Under the pieces are notes generated by a model, which did no database searches, was not told the DNA's origin, and saw nothing but the letters and a program-made list of their open reading frames with translations. A stretch of 64,000 nucleotides of DNA, from assembly GCF_022024055.1 (NCBI RefSeq), contig NZ_CP091788.1, positions 3,162,001 to 3,226,000 on the forward strand, written 5' to 3'. The position numbers were made by a program, and so were the translations under genes. Shown one piece after another: positions 16,386 through 25,786 of the stretch. Source of the DNA: Prevotella sp. E2-28. GTDB taxonomy: Bacteria; Bacteroidota; Bacteroidia; Bacteroidales; Bacteroidaceae. The first letter of the stretch is position 1. Each line of letters begins with the position of its first letter.

Positions 16386-17435
16386 TTAATGACGTTGACG
16401 ACGTACGGATACTCGCGCTGCCGACGCCCCGCTACTACTTGACGAAGAAGATTTACTCTTCACAGTCTTACTGCGGCTTTCGCGTTTCTGCTGCTTAACC
16501 TGCGCCTTCAGCACTTTAGGGTCATTGACTGCAATACTGTCCAAAGAGTCACGCTTGGCCTTGTCGCCAAAGATATTATTCTGGAAAGCAGCCAGTTCTG
16601 CCTCTATACGCTTCTGCTCTGCCGACAACTTAGTAGAGTCGTTACCCACAATCTGTGCCAGCGTCTTTCCTTGACTATTATTGGTCTTGTAGATTTTTCC
16701 TTTATACTTATTCAGCGTAAAATAGTCATCAAGGTTTACTAGCGAAGCGTCATTCTTCTCACTAATACGTACCGACTGACGACTCAGATAAGGCTCCACA
16801 TCAGAATATTTCACCCAGAAAAGAGGATATTTTGCAGCCTCATCACCAAAATCATCCTCGCGAAGCATCACAGGACAAAAAGCCTGCACCTTGATATGGA
16901 AGGAAGAGTTAGCTTGTTCATAGTAAGCACTCTCTTTCAGGTAATAGACCTTCACCTCAGCAGAAGGAATATCGCTGTTATCCACACTCAACTTTCCGTT
17001 CTTCTCCTCATAGAAGATATGATAGTTATCCAGCACGGTCTTCATGTCAACCTTAGCCGTAGCATCAAGCACCTCGTTGCCATCCAAACGGTACTCATAG
17101 ACGGGAATATAGCCACCCAGCGCCAGTTTGAACACATAAGTGAAGAGATTCATCTGCTTACCCATTGGCTCCACGGGGTAATAAAGACCTGAGTTGGGCT
17201 CATCATCCAGATTAACCTCACGATAGATATCACGACGCCATACCACATCCTCGGGCATATCCAATGCCGTGGGATATTGAATCTGCATACGGCGGGTCAT
17301 ACCCTGTGTATTATTTGACGACTGCAGTTGCTGTTTCTGCTGTTCAGTTCTCGTCAGCACACGACTTTTCTTTGGCTGTGCAGATACTGTGCCTGTGGCA
17401 AGCACTATCATCAATAAGAACAATAGTCTTTTCAT
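16386..17435 (-). CDS. gldN: Type IX secretion ring protein GldN/PorN
   Basis: GldN/PorN is a periplasmic protein that forms the T9SS ring with the lipoprotein GldK/PorK. The 349-residue protein has a signal peptide (TGTVSAQPKK), the conserved DVVWRRDIYREVNLDDEPN region, PLFWVKYSDVEPYLSRQS and a C-terminal Ser/Arg/Lys-rich tail with a run of about nine serines. It lies 14 bases after gldM in the order porP-K-L-M-N, the standard arrangement. The tail is low-complexity and probably disordered. Confidence 0.93.
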   Translation of the reverse strand: MKRLLFLLMIVLATGTVSAQPKKSRVLTRTEQQKQQLQSSNNTQGMTRRMQIQYPTALDMPEDVVWRRDIYREVNLDDEPNSGLYYPVEPMGKQMNLFTYVFKLALGGYIPVYEYRLDGNEVLDATAKVDMKTVLDNYHIFYEEKNGKLSVDNSDIPSAEVKVYYLKESAYYEQANSSFHIKVQAFCPVMLREDDFGDEAAKYPLFWVKYSDVEPYLSRQSVRISEKNDASLVNLDDYFTLNKYKGKIYKTNNSQGKTLAQIVGNDSTKLSAEQKRIEAELAAFQNNIFGDKAKRDSLDSIAVNDPKVLKAQVKQQKRESRSKTVKSKSSSSSSSGASAARVSVRRQRH

Positions 17436-17449
17436 ATATTCACTTTCTA

Positions 17450-19009
17450 TTATTTCACAATGATTTCTATCGGGGTCTTCAGCGTACGCTGGATGCCATC
17501 AGGACCAATCGCCACAACATTTGAGATGTAGAAACGACGATTACGTGCCAACTTACGGAAAGTATCTTTCTGGCGAGCTGAGAATCTGTCACCATCACTC
17601 GCCATCAAGACAGACTCACCCATACTGCCTGAGAATACCGTCTCAAACGAGATTACGCGGAAACCAATATCCAAAATACCGTCATCGATAGCAGCACCGA
17701 TACTTTCTATGCTTATTAAGCTACCCTTTGCCAAACCGCCACCTTTAAAACGATTTGGATTACCGTTCTCATCCTTCATATTAATATAAGGTGTAGGATC
17801 AGGCAGACGACGTACACGGAACGTAAACTGTCCCATCTGCTGTGAACGCCCTGTGTTTGTAGATACAACGGTAATTGTTGCATCCTGACCCACTTTCGAA
17901 GGACGAGCTATATATTTTCCAGGACCCGTTGGGGTCAATGTTCCATTGGTCATCGTGGCTGAAATCTTATTCAGAGGTACACCAGGAACAGAGATGCTGA
18001 TAGGATTACTATAACCAGCATACAACATATTCATCAAGTCCGCACTGACCGTCGCACTGGGATCCACCACCGTATACTTCTGAGAGAAGTCACGACGGAT
18101 GGCATCGCCATTACCATTGATAGTCTGGATATAACCCGACAGGGTAAAATCGCCCGTGCGACTACAAATCGTCTCGTACAGTCCATCTTCAAGATCCATT
18201 TTCTGATTACCGATATAGATTTCCGGAACCTGTGTGGTATCAACAGCCGCCATCACGATATGAGCCGAAAACTTATCACCACGGACTATCGTCTGAGAGT
18301 TTGGTATCACAAACGCATCGAGTGCATTCACACGAATATCCTTTACGTCGATATTCTGAACAAGCGTATGAAGCACTTCCTTTTCTGCATTACGCACATC
18401 GCTCTGCAGTTTAGAAAGCAAGGTCACAGCGGCAGCTGCAGGCATCGATTCAAACATATACTCTTGCCAGTTCTTTCCCAAACCGGTGCTTGGCACCTCC
18501 GTCGTTAAATCACTGGCAATACGACGCTGTTGAGTGGTGTCGGTAACCATTTTCAATATATTTTCACGGTAGGCATCGATAGCCTTCTTCAGACTCTCGC
18601 CACGACCGCGACCTGGAGCGAGCATCACCTGATTAGCAGCTTCCAAGTCCTCCTTATTAATAATATTAGAGGGATTACCATCGGAACCATCTGCCTCATA
18701 AGCAATAGCCTGTTTCAGTTCTGCAGCCAGATTATAGATAGAGTCGCTGGCCAGTTTCACCCGTTGGGCTTTTTCGTACCATTCCCTTACTTTCTGCGGA
18801 TTTGCCTGCATCTGCTGGTCAAAATCCTCGTATATAGCCAGATTCTCCTTCGCTGCATTCTCTGTGGTTCGGTTCAAGCTTTCCTCTACAATGGAAAAGC
18901 CATTGAGCACCTCGTTCGAGACATTCAGCGCAAGCATAGCCATCAAGACGACATACATCAAGTTGATCATCTTTTGGCGTGGAGAGACAGGTCTTTTCTT
19001 TATTGCCAT
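17450..19009 (-). CDS. gldM: Type IX secretion motor protein GldM/PorM
   Basis: GldM is the periplasmic shaft of the T9SS/gliding motor, anchored by one N-terminal membrane helix that joins GldL. The 519-residue protein begins with KRPVSPRQKMINLMYVVLMA, the signature GldM opening, followed by the membrane helix (LMYVVLMAMLALNVSNEVL), a helical region of about 200 residues, and then several beta domains (about residues 220-519) ending in LKTPIEIIVK. Length matches the family. It is 38 bases after gldL. Proton flow through GldL-GldM is known to power the system. Confidence 0.96.
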   Translation of the reverse strand: MAIKKRPVSPRQKMINLMYVVLMAMLALNVSNEVLNGFSIVEESLNRTTENAAKENLAIYEDFDQQMQANPQKVREWYEKAQRVKLASDSIYNLAAELKQAIAYEADGSDGNPSNIINKEDLEAANQVMLAPGRGRGESLKKAIDAYRENILKMVTDTTQQRRIASDLTTEVPSTGLGKNWQEYMFESMPAAAAVTLLSKLQSDVRNAEKEVLHTLVQNIDVKDIRVNALDAFVIPNSQTIVRGDKFSAHIVMAAVDTTQVPEIYIGNQKMDLEDGLYETICSRTGDFTLSGYIQTINGNGDAIRRDFSQKYTVVDPSATVSADLMNMLYAGYSNPISISVPGVPLNKISATMTNGTLTPTGPGKYIARPSKVGQDATITVVSTNTGRSQQMGQFTFRVRRLPDPTPYINMKDENGNPNRFKGGGLAKGSLISIESIGAAIDDGILDIGFRVISFETVFSGSMGESVLMASDGDRFSARQKDTFRKLARNRRFYISNVVAIGPDGIQRTLKTPIEIIVK

Positions 19010-19047
19010 TTCTTTAATTTCTTAACTCCTTGACTTCTTAACCACTA

Positions 19048-19902
19048 TTACACCAAAGGAGTCTTCGGCATATTCACGGTCATAGCCTCAATCATACGGG
19101 TATAGATCTTATTGAGTTCCGCAATCTGCTCTGCCATGTGCAGTGACTGCTCATTAATCTGATCGATTGTACCAATCTGCTGCGATGCGCCTTTGAGTTG
19201 CATCTCATAAACCTTACAGATACCTGTAAGCGTACGGTTCAGGTTCTCCATCTCCTCAGAGTCACGTGTCAGGCGTTCGCTCTGTTCAGATACCTTCTGC
19301 AGGGTCTCAGTGAGTTTCTTCAGCTGCTCTACATAGTTAGCCGTAGCCTCTTCCATCTCTTCAGCATCAATATCGGGCAACTCCGGCTGTTCAACAACAC
19401 CACCGATGACTCCTCCACCGATAACGCCACCGCCAACTACACCACTTCCAATGACACCACCAGCGACGCCACCAGTAACAATGTTATCTCCTGCCGTTCC
19501 GTTTGCAGCGACTGATTCGCCACTCACAGCACCGCCACCAATGATAACGGTTCCACCTGATACACCGGATATTCCTGACATTCCAGATACTCCGGATATA
19601 CCAGAAGAACCAGTAGCGACCTCTACATCTTCTCCTTCTACATGCGTAGGCAAATCCATACCATCAGCCGTTTTATCAAATGGACGGTCGAAGGCTGCTA
19701 TAAAGAACACAAACACCTCGGTACCCATACCGATAAACAGCATCAGGTTTGCACCTGGCAGGTGGGTCAGTTTAAAGAGTGTACCCAGAATAACGATTGA
19801 TGCGCCCCAGCTGTAGGCATAGTTCATGAACGTCTGCCCTGGCACACTATCCAGCCACTTTTGTAAGCGGTAGATGATATTGAATTTACTATACTTTGTC
19901 AT
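19048..19902 (-). CDS. gldL: Type IX secretion motor protein GldL/PorL
   Basis: GldL is the inner-membrane stator partner of GldM. The 284-residue protein has two membrane helices in the first 65 residues (FMNYAYSWGASIVILGTLFK, ANLMLFIGMGTEVFVFFIA), including the conserved glutamate in GMGTEVFVF, and a C-terminal coiled coil (about 170-275) matching the PorL/GldL cytoplasmic domain. Between them, about residues 92-168, lies a low-complexity Gly/Ser/Val/Ile stretch with repeats such as SGVSGMSGISGVSGG and GGGVIGGGVIGGVV. Usual GldL proteins have a shorter linker, so this insert is notable. The gene lies in the porP-gldKLMN operon. Confidence 0.95.
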   Translation of the reverse strand: MTKYSKFNIIYRLQKWLDSVPGQTFMNYAYSWGASIVILGTLFKLTHLPGANLMLFIGMGTEVFVFFIAAFDRPFDKTADGMDLPTHVEGEDVEVATGSSGISGVSGMSGISGVSGGTVIIGGGAVSGESVAANGTAGDNIVTGGVAGGVIGSGVVGGGVIGGGVIGGVVEQPELPDIDAEEMEEATANYVEQLKKLTETLQKVSEQSERLTRDSEEMENLNRTLTGICKVYEMQLKGASQQIGTIDQINEQSLHMAEQIAELNKIYTRMIEAMTVNMPKTPLV

Positions 19903-19934
19903 TCCGATTAAGAATTGAGGTTTTTAGATTGAGT

Positions 19935-21398
19935 TTATTTTCTAGACTTTTTAGAAGAAGCCTTTACAGGCCTTACCTTCTCGCTACTCGTGTTTGCTAA
20001 TGAACGTACACAACGGAAACCTATATACGAGCGAGGCTGATTCTGATATTCGCTACTACGCCATGCAGAGCGGATATAGTTCTCTGGATCCTTCCATGAA
20101 CCGCCACGTACACTCTTTTTCTTCAAACGATAGGGGTCTTCCAATGCTGCGTTATACTTCAACTGAGGGTTGATATCATTCATGGCATCCACACCAGCCT
20201 CGGTGTAAATTGTTGAAGTCCACTCAGCCACATTACCAGCCATATCAAACAGACCGTTACTGTTAGCACTATAGATACCTACCTTCGAAGTAATCAGATT
20301 ACCATCCTTGGTGTAGTTACCATTCTCAGGCTTGAAGTTTGCATAGAAACAACCCTTTCCACTAGCAACATCCTCATTAGCCCAGGGGAACTCGTTCTGG
20401 TCTTTTCCACGAGCAGCATATTCCCATTCTGCCTCTGTCGGCAGGCGGTAACGCTGCACCTGACGGGCAGCCGGGCCCAGGCCTTTCAGCAGGAATTCCG
20501 TACGCCAAGCGCAGAAAGCATTAGCCTGCTCCCATGTTACGCCCACTACAGGATAGTCATTATAAGCCGCACTCGAGAAGTAGTTACGCATATACACCTC
20601 ATTATCGGCATTAGGGAAATCATTTACCCAACAGGTTGTGTCAGGATAAATATTGATGATATAAGTATTAAGGAAATCCCAAGGACCGGTCAACTGACGG
20701 TTGATAGTTTGACGAACGATTTTTCCTTCTTCGTCAATATAAGCAGTGTCCTTTGAAATCCACACCTCTTCATTGGGGTTTACAGCCACGTCGGTATTCA
20801 GATTACGCTCCTGAGGATTCAAACGGTTACGGCGCTTAGCAGCCTCCACATAGTCATACACCTCGTAACGATAGTTCATCTGACTAGCATCCAAAGCTTT
20901 CTCACCCGTAACCGGATTTACTACATAGACACTCTCCATAGCACGACGTTCATCTTCGTTTGGCTTACGAGGCAGTGATTTTTTCCAGTTCAGATGCGGT
21001 TTGACAAGGTTTCCATCCTTATCCTCCTCTTCTTCAATCTTGTAGCTCTCGTCGCCACCATAGTTAGGATCAGCTAGACGCTCACGGATAATGGAATCAC
21101 GTACATAATTCACGAACTGACGATACTCAGAATTAGTTATCTCCGTATCGTCCATCCAGAAGCCCTCTACTGAGATATCTCTCACAGGTGTCTGTTTTCC
21201 CCAAAGAGAATCTGTATTTTCCAGTCCCATACGCAAATGACCACGCTTCACAAGCACCATTCCAAAGGGGGCTGGTTCTGTAAAGGCATGTCCGTTGGAG
21301 CCTGTCAGTTCTCCTCCTGCCGAAGTCGTTTCCTTTCCACCAAAGCAACTTGTCAATACAAGCGCCACAAGGAAAAGACAAAGAACATTTTGTTTCAT
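19935..21398 (-). CDS. gldK: Type IX secretion lipoprotein GldK/PorK (FGE-sulfatase fold)
   Basis: GldK/PorK is an outer-membrane lipoprotein that forms the periplasmic ring with GldN. The protein (487 residues) has a lipobox (LVALVLTSCFGGK) and a formylglycine-generating-enzyme-like domain: FGMVLVKRGHLRMG, EGFWMDDTEITNSEYRQF, YPVVGVTWEQANAFCAWR, RLPTEAEWEYAARG and SVRGGSWKDP. Between about residues 120 and 240 is an Asp/Glu/Asn-rich insert typical of GldK. The ATG at 21398 gives a normal lipoprotein signal; the ATG at 21422 adds eight residues and is less likely. It follows porP closely. Confidence 0.95.
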   Translation of the reverse strand: MKQNVLCLFLVALVLTSCFGGKETTSAGGELTGSNGHAFTEPAPFGMVLVKRGHLRMGLENTDSLWGKQTPVRDISVEGFWMDDTEITNSEYRQFVNYVRDSIIRERLADPNYGGDESYKIEEEEDKDGNLVKPHLNWKKSLPRKPNEDERRAMESVYVVNPVTGEKALDASQMNYRYEVYDYVEAAKRRNRLNPQERNLNTDVAVNPNEEVWISKDTAYIDEEGKIVRQTINRQLTGPWDFLNTYIINIYPDTTCWVNDFPNADNEVYMRNYFSSAAYNDYPVVGVTWEQANAFCAWRTEFLLKGLGPAARQVQRYRLPTEAEWEYAARGKDQNEFPWANEDVASGKGCFYANFKPENGNYTKDGNLITSKVGIYSANSNGLFDMAGNVAEWTSTIYTEAGVDAMNDINPQLKYNAALEDPYRLKKKSVRGGSWKDPENYIRSAWRSSEYQNQPRSYIGFRCVRSLANTSSEKVRPVKASSKKSRK

Positions 21399-21424
21399 AT
21401 CTATTCTTATTTCAATATTCATTA

Positions 21425-22381
21425 TTATAATAGTCTCACACTCTGATGGCGGTTACGTCCTTTTTTCGCAAAGTCAATATCTGTCTGATAGCCTACAAAC
21501 AGTTCGTGACTGCCATTTCCGATGCTTAATGCCGTGGTGTAGTATTCATAACTATAACCTAGCATCACACCGTGGAACTTTCCACCAATATAAGCCGTAA
21601 TAGACGTACCCGGACTATATCCCAGACCTGCATACATTATTTTTTCCTCATGCACATAGGTCAGACGCGTGGTCAAATCTGTGCGATATCCCACCCCGTC
21701 TGAACGTCCCATCACAGATGGCTGTATTGTTAAGAACGGATTTCTGAGGCGAATATTGCATCCAGCCATCAAATAATATGACATATCAATATCCAACTGG
21801 TTCGTTTCACCTATCTCAACCTCCGGTGCCAGTATATGTTGTACAGACGCGCCAACATACCATGACTTATGCTGATAATAGACTCCTGCACTCAAGTCAA
21901 AGGCCGTTCCATCAACATCAGATGTAGGAAGTGCATCATCACCAGAATCAATAAAATCCAGTTGCGATCCTTTCAACGTCTCACTCAGCATTGCAGGCTG
22001 AATACCCAGACTTAGCACACCTCCAAAGAGTTTCATCTTCGGCGCATACATCACTGAGAATTTCTTATGCGAAAAAGCGCCAATGTCATCATTTATCATC
22101 TGAGCACCCACACCATGATACATACCGATAAACTGAAAAGGAAGGTCGGCCGACATGTACATAGTTTTAGGATTATGCTCAAAGCCCGTCAAGGACATAT
22201 TATAGTCTATAACGACATTGACTTTGTCCTGTTTACCAGCAGCTGCAGGATTATAGGCAGTTTCCATCGTCCAATAATGACTGAACGATGGATCATACTG
22301 TGCCTGCACTCCCAGTGAGGCCATCAGTAGCAGGGCCAATATCCATAGATTTCGCCTTAACACGATATCAATAACGCACAT
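21425..22381 (-). CDS. porP: PorP/SprF-family type IX secretion outer-membrane protein
   Basis: PorP/SprF proteins are outer-membrane barrels of the T9SS. The 318-residue product has a signal peptide (LLLMASLGVQAQYDP), the family start YDPSFSHYWTMETAYNPAAAG, then many barrel strands such as FIGMYHGVGAQMINDDIGAF, YYQHKSWYVGASVQHILAP and KFHGVMLGYSYEYYT. It is first in the order porP-gldK-gldL-gldM-gldN found in P. gingivalis. The gene is divergent from the nitrilase gene with a 91-base gap; I find a clear promoter only for the other direction. Confidence 0.95.
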   Translation of the reverse strand: MCVIDIVLRRNLWILALLLMASLGVQAQYDPSFSHYWTMETAYNPAAAGKQDKVNVVIDYNMSLTGFEHNPKTMYMSADLPFQFIGMYHGVGAQMINDDIGAFSHKKFSVMYAPKMKLFGGVLSLGIQPAMLSETLKGSQLDFIDSGDDALPTSDVDGTAFDLSAGVYYQHKSWYVGASVQHILAPEVEIGETNQLDIDMSYYLMAGCNIRLRNPFLTIQPSVMGRSDGVGYRTDLTTRLTYVHEEKIMYAGLGYSPGTSITAYIGGKFHGVMLGYSYEYYTTALSIGNGSHELFVGYQTDIDFAKKGRNRHQSVRLL

Positions 22382-22417
22382 TTCACCTTATTTATTATAA
22401 TTTTTAATCACAAAAAC

Positions 22418-22450
22418 TTTGGCCATCCCACAAAAACATTGTAAATTTGC
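22418..22450 (+). promoter_or_regulatory. Promoter of the amidase-iorAB genes
   Basis: TTTG (22418-22421), 20 bases, TAAATTTGC (22442-22450): a full Bacteroidales promoter ending 22 bases before the ATG at 22473. It rules out the upstream start at 22419, which lies inside the promoter. Confidence 0.85.
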
Positions 22451-22472
22451 AAACTCTAACAATAACCTAAGC

Positions 22473-23243
22473 ATGAAAGTAGCCATCGTACAGCACGATA
22501 TTGTTTGGGCACAGCCGACGGAAAATATCCGCCACCTTAGCCAACTTCTCGACCAACAGTCGGGGGCTGACTTATACGTATTGGCTGAGACTTTCAGCAC
22601 GGGATTCATGGCTAAGGGAAATGAAACCACGGACACCTCCGATGGTCTGGCATGGCTACAGGAACAGGCAAAAGAAAAGAATGCAGCCTTTGCAGCTAGC
22701 ATTGCCACAAAAGACGAGAAGGGCAGTTTGCGCAACCGCCTTTTCTTTGTTCGTCCTAACGGCACCTTCGATTATTACGACAAGCATCACCTCTTTAGCT
22801 ATGCCGGAGAGACAGATGCCTATATAGCTGGACAGAAACGCATGATTGTGACATGGCACGGTGTTAGGTTTCTCTTACAGGTATGCTACGACCTACGTTT
22901 TCCTGTCTTTAGTCGCAACTGCAAAGATTATGACGTAGCCATCTACGTAGCCAACTGGCCAGCATCGCGCATCGAAGTATGGAACACCTTACTGAAGGCC
23001 CGCGCATTAGAGAATCAATGTTTCGTGATTGGCGTTAATCGCATAGGAACAGATCCTGCCTGCACCTATTCCGGCAGCTCCGTCATCATTGATGCCTACG
23101 GAAAGCTCCTCGCCCATTGCGAAGACCATAAAGAGGAGATTGCTACAGCCGAGCTCAACATAGAGCAACTACTACGGTTCAGAGAGAAATTTCCTGTTTT
23201 ACAGGATGCAGATGATTTCACATTAAAAAACCAACAAATATGA
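22473..23243 (+). CDS. Nitrilase-superfamily amidase (omega-amidase/YafV-like)
   Basis: The 256-residue protein has the complete nitrilase catalytic set: Glu39 (LAETFSTGF), Lys104 (YDKHHLFS) and Cys138 (VCYDLRFPVFSR). The HHLF and CYDLRFPV contexts match the omega-amidase/YafV branch, which hydrolyses 2-oxoglutaramate or 2-oxosuccinamate made by glutamine or asparagine transaminases. That is a repair or salvage reaction in the cytoplasm. The start overlaps none of the promoter elements. Its stop overlaps iorA by four bases (ATGA). Oxoacid chemistry links it with the oxoacid-oxidising IorAB pair, though a shared pathway is inference. Confidence 0.9.
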   Translation: MKVAIVQHDIVWAQPTENIRHLSQLLDQQSGADLYVLAETFSTGFMAKGNETTDTSDGLAWLQEQAKEKNAAFAASIATKDEKGSLRNRLFFVRPNGTFDYYDKHHLFSYAGETDAYIAGQKRMIVTWHGVRFLLQVCYDLRFPVFSRNCKDYDVAIYVANWPASRIEVWNTLLKARALENQCFVIGVNRIGTDPACTYSGSSVIIDAYGKLLAHCEDHKEEIATAELNIEQLLRFREKFPVLQDADDFTLKNQQI

Positions 23244-24841
23244 AAAAAAAACTATTACTTGGCGACGAAGCCATTGCACTGGGAGCGCTACATGCTGGAC
23301 TATCTGGTGTGTATGCTTATCCTGGCACCCCGTCGACAGAGATCACGGAGTTCATCCAAGGCAACGCCCTTGCTAAGGAACGCGGCGTACACAGCCGTTG
23401 GTCAACCAATGAAAAGACTGCCATGGAGGCTGCACTGGGTATGTCGTTTATGGGCAAGCGTGCACTGGTATGTATGAAGCACGTAGGTATGAACGTCTGT
23501 GCCGACCCGTTTGTCAATAGCGGTATGACTGGTGTCAACGGTGGTGTGGTTGTCCTCGTGGCTGACGACCCCTCGATGCACTCCTCTCAAGACGAGCAGG
23601 ACTCTCGTTTCTACGGCAAATTTGCCATGGTGCCCATCTTCGAGCCCAGCAATCAGCAGGAGGCTTACGACATGATGGCTGCTGCTTTCGATTATTCAGA
23701 GAAACAGTGTCTGCCCGTATTAATGCGCGTTACCACCCGCATGGCTCATAGTCGTGCCGTAGTAGAGTGTGCTGACGTTCCGCGTCAACAGAATGAGTTG
23801 AACTACAACGCAGAGGCTAAGAACTGGGTGCTGCTGCCCGCAAATGCCCGCAAACGTAATGACATCGTGACGGCTCAACAGGCTTCCTTGGAGGAAGACG
23901 CTGCCAATTCACCTTATAATGTATATATAGAAGGTCAGGATAAGTCACTGGGTATCATTGCCAGTGGTATCGGCTTCAACTATGTAAACGAGTGTTTCCC
24001 CACTGGAAGTCCTTACCCCATTCTGAAGATTTCACAGTATCCGCTGCCTAAGAAACTGGTGCGCCGTATGCTCAGCGAATGCAAGCAAGTGCTCATCGTT
24101 GAGGAAGGACAGCCATTTATCGAGGATATGGTGCGCGGCGTCAGCGAGAGTCTGAACATCAAAGGCAAACTCGACGGCACCCTGCCCCGCACTGGCGAAC
24201 TGACACCCGATATCGTGAAGAAAGCTCTGGGCATGGAGATTGGCGAATGTTTCGACCCATGTGCCGATGTTGCTCCCCGTCCACCTGCACTCTGCCAGGG
24301 TTGCGGCCACCGCGATGTTTATGCCGCCCTGAATGAAGTATTGAAAGAATACGATAATCCCCGTGTATTCGGTGATATCGGATGCTACACCTTGGGCTTC
24401 CTGCCCCCATTCCGTGCTATCCACTCTTGCGTAGATATGGGTGCTTCTATCACGATGGCCAAAGGTGCTGCCGATGCTGGTCAGTGGCCCGCCGTTGCCG
24501 TCATTGGTGACTCAACCTTCACACACAGCGGTATGACCGGTCTGTTGGATGCCATCAACGAAAATGCGAATATCACCGTGATTATCTCCGATAACCTCAC
24601 CACAGGTATGACTGGTGGTCAGGATTCTGCAGGTACAAACAAGTTCGAGGCTATCTGCCGCGGACTCGGACTGAGCGACGAGCATCTGAAGGTTGTCGTT
24701 CCCCTGCCCAAGAACATGCCGGAGATCACACAAATGATTCGCGATGAGATTAACTACAAAGGCACATCTGTCATCATTCCACGTCGTGAGTGTATGCAGA
24801 CCCTGCAACGTCATCTGAAACAAAAGAAAGCAGCAAAATGA
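23240..24841 (+). CDS. iorA: Indolepyruvate:ferredoxin oxidoreductase alpha subunit (short form)
   Basis: IorA is the thiamine-diphosphate subunit that oxidises aryl-pyruvates (from aromatic amino acids) to aryl-acetyl-CoA and reduces ferredoxin. The 533-residue protein has the oxoacid-oxidoreductase opening (KLLLGDEAIALGALHAGLSGVY, with YPGTPSTEI), a middle transketolase-like part and the thiamine-diphosphate site GDIGCYTLG ... GDSTFTHSGMTG. Typical IorA proteins carry a C-terminal ferredoxin-like domain with two cysteine-rich [4Fe-4S] motifs; this one ends at RRECMQTLQRHLKQKKAAK with no such cysteines. The residue count and clean stop with ATGA overlap into iorB suggest a natural short form, not truncation. 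It therefore needs another electron carrier. Confidence 0.93.
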   Translation: MKKKLLLGDEAIALGALHAGLSGVYAYPGTPSTEITEFIQGNALAKERGVHSRWSTNEKTAMEAALGMSFMGKRALVCMKHVGMNVCADPFVNSGMTGVNGGVVVLVADDPSMHSSQDEQDSRFYGKFAMVPIFEPSNQQEAYDMMAAAFDYSEKQCLPVLMRVTTRMAHSRAVVECADVPRQQNELNYNAEAKNWVLLPANARKRNDIVTAQQASLEEDAANSPYNVYIEGQDKSLGIIASGIGFNYVNECFPTGSPYPILKISQYPLPKKLVRRMLSECKQVLIVEEGQPFIEDMVRGVSESLNIKGKLDGTLPRTGELTPDIVKKALGMEIGECFDPCADVAPRPPALCQGCGHRDVYAALNEVLKEYDNPRVFGDIGCYTLGFLPPFRAIHSCVDMGASITMAKGAADAGQWPAVAVIGDSTFTHSGMTGLLDAINENANITVIISDNLTTGMTGGQDSAGTNKFEAICRGLGLSDEHLKVVVPLPKNMPEITQMIRDEINYKGTSVIIPRRECMQTLQRHLKQKKAAK

Positions 24842-25407
24842 AAACAGACATTATATTGTGCGGTGTAGGAGGACAGGGTATCCTTTCTATCGCCACCATC
24901 ATTGGCGAAGCCGCCATGAATGAGAACCTTTATATCAAACAGGCCGAGGTACACGGTATGAGCCAGCGCGGCGGTGATGTGCAGTCAAACCTGCGCATCT
25001 CCAGCGATCCCATCCACAGTGACCTGATACCTAAGGGTGGGGCCGACGTTATCATCTCGATGGAACCCATGGAGGCCTTGCGCTACCTACCCTACCTGAA
25101 GAAAGACGGTTGGATTATTACCTCAGCCACTCCTTTCGTGAATATCCCCAACTATCCCGATATGGCTATCATTGAGGCCGACCTCAAGAAACTGCCCCAT
25201 GTCATTAGTATCAACATCGAGCAGATGGCGAAGGACAATGGAGTACCCCGCTCTGCCAATGTCATCCTGTTGGGGGCTGCCCAAAAGGCCCTTGGCATTG
25301 AGTACGAAAAGCTCGAAGACGCCATCCGTCGTGTCTTTGGCCGTAAGGGTGAAGCCATTGTAGAGGCAAACATCAAGGCACTGGCATTGGGACGTGAAGC
25401 ACAATAA
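24838..25407 (+). CDS. iorB: Indolepyruvate:ferredoxin oxidoreductase beta subunit
   Basis: IorB is the gamma-domain partner of IorA. The 189-residue protein starts with the family motif DIILCGVGGQGILSIATII and has EVHGMSQRGGDVQSNLRI and GGADVIISMEPMEALRYL. Upstream in-frame codons back to 24790 lie inside iorA and are rejected in favour of the ATG at 24838 in the ATGA overlap. The two subunits act together in the cytoplasm. After its stop comes a 47-base gap filled by an A-rich repeat and then the DUF3467 gene. Confidence 0.95.
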   Translation: MKTDIILCGVGGQGILSIATIIGEAAMNENLYIKQAEVHGMSQRGGDVQSNLRISSDPIHSDLIPKGGADVIISMEPMEALRYLPYLKKDGWIITSATPFVNIPNYPDMAIIEADLKKLPHVISINIEQMAKDNGVPRSANVILLGAAQKALGIEYEKLEDAIRRVFGRKGEAIVEANIKALALGREAQ

Positions 25408-25447
25408 AAGGATTAAAAAGTAAAAAGGTAAAAAAGTAAAAAGACAA
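25408..25447. repeat. A-rich tandem repeat (TAAAAAG type)
   Basis: At least four TAAAAAG/GTAAAAAA units fill the gap between iorB and the DUF3467 start. It is of the same class as the repeats at 9350-9377, 30551-30578 and 46128-46147. Confidence 0.8.
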
Positions 25448-25454
25448 AAACATA

Positions 25455-25778
25455 ATGAACGAAAACGAACAGAAGCAGCAAGGACTGCAAATAGAACTGA
25501 CGCCCGAAAAGGCGCAGGGTGAATATGCCAATTTTGCAATTATCACCCATTCATCATCAGAATTTATCGTAGATTTCGCACGAATGCTCCCCGGCCTGCC
25601 TAAGGCTCAGGTGCGTAGCCGTGTCATCCTGGCTCCCGAACATGCCAAGCGTCTGCTGGGCGCCCTGCAGGAGAACATCATGCGCTATGAACATCAATTC
25701 GGCAAGATTAAGATGCCTGAGGATCAGCAGGGACCACGCACCATTGCTCCCTTCGGATCAGGTAAGGGCGAGGCATAA
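25455..25778 (+). CDS. DUF3467 family protein
   Basis: This 107-residue protein has the DUF3467 signature: YANFAIITHSSSEFIVDFA, MLPGLPKAQVRSRVIL, PEHAKRLLGALQENI and a short charged tail. No signal peptide or membrane helix is seen. Function is unknown. From memory of Bacteroides genomes it usually lies between rpoC and rpsL; here it lies 3.7 kb before rpsL and far from rpoC, with an alpha/beta hydrolase and a GH3 gene between. Its stop is eight bases from the convergent hydrolase stop. Confidence 0.9.
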   Translation: MNENEQKQQGLQIELTPEKAQGEYANFAIITHSSSEFIVDFARMLPGLPKAQVRSRVILAPEHAKRLLGALQENIMRYEHQFGKIKMPEDQQGPRTIAPFGSGKGEA

Positions 25779-25786
25779 GAAGAACA

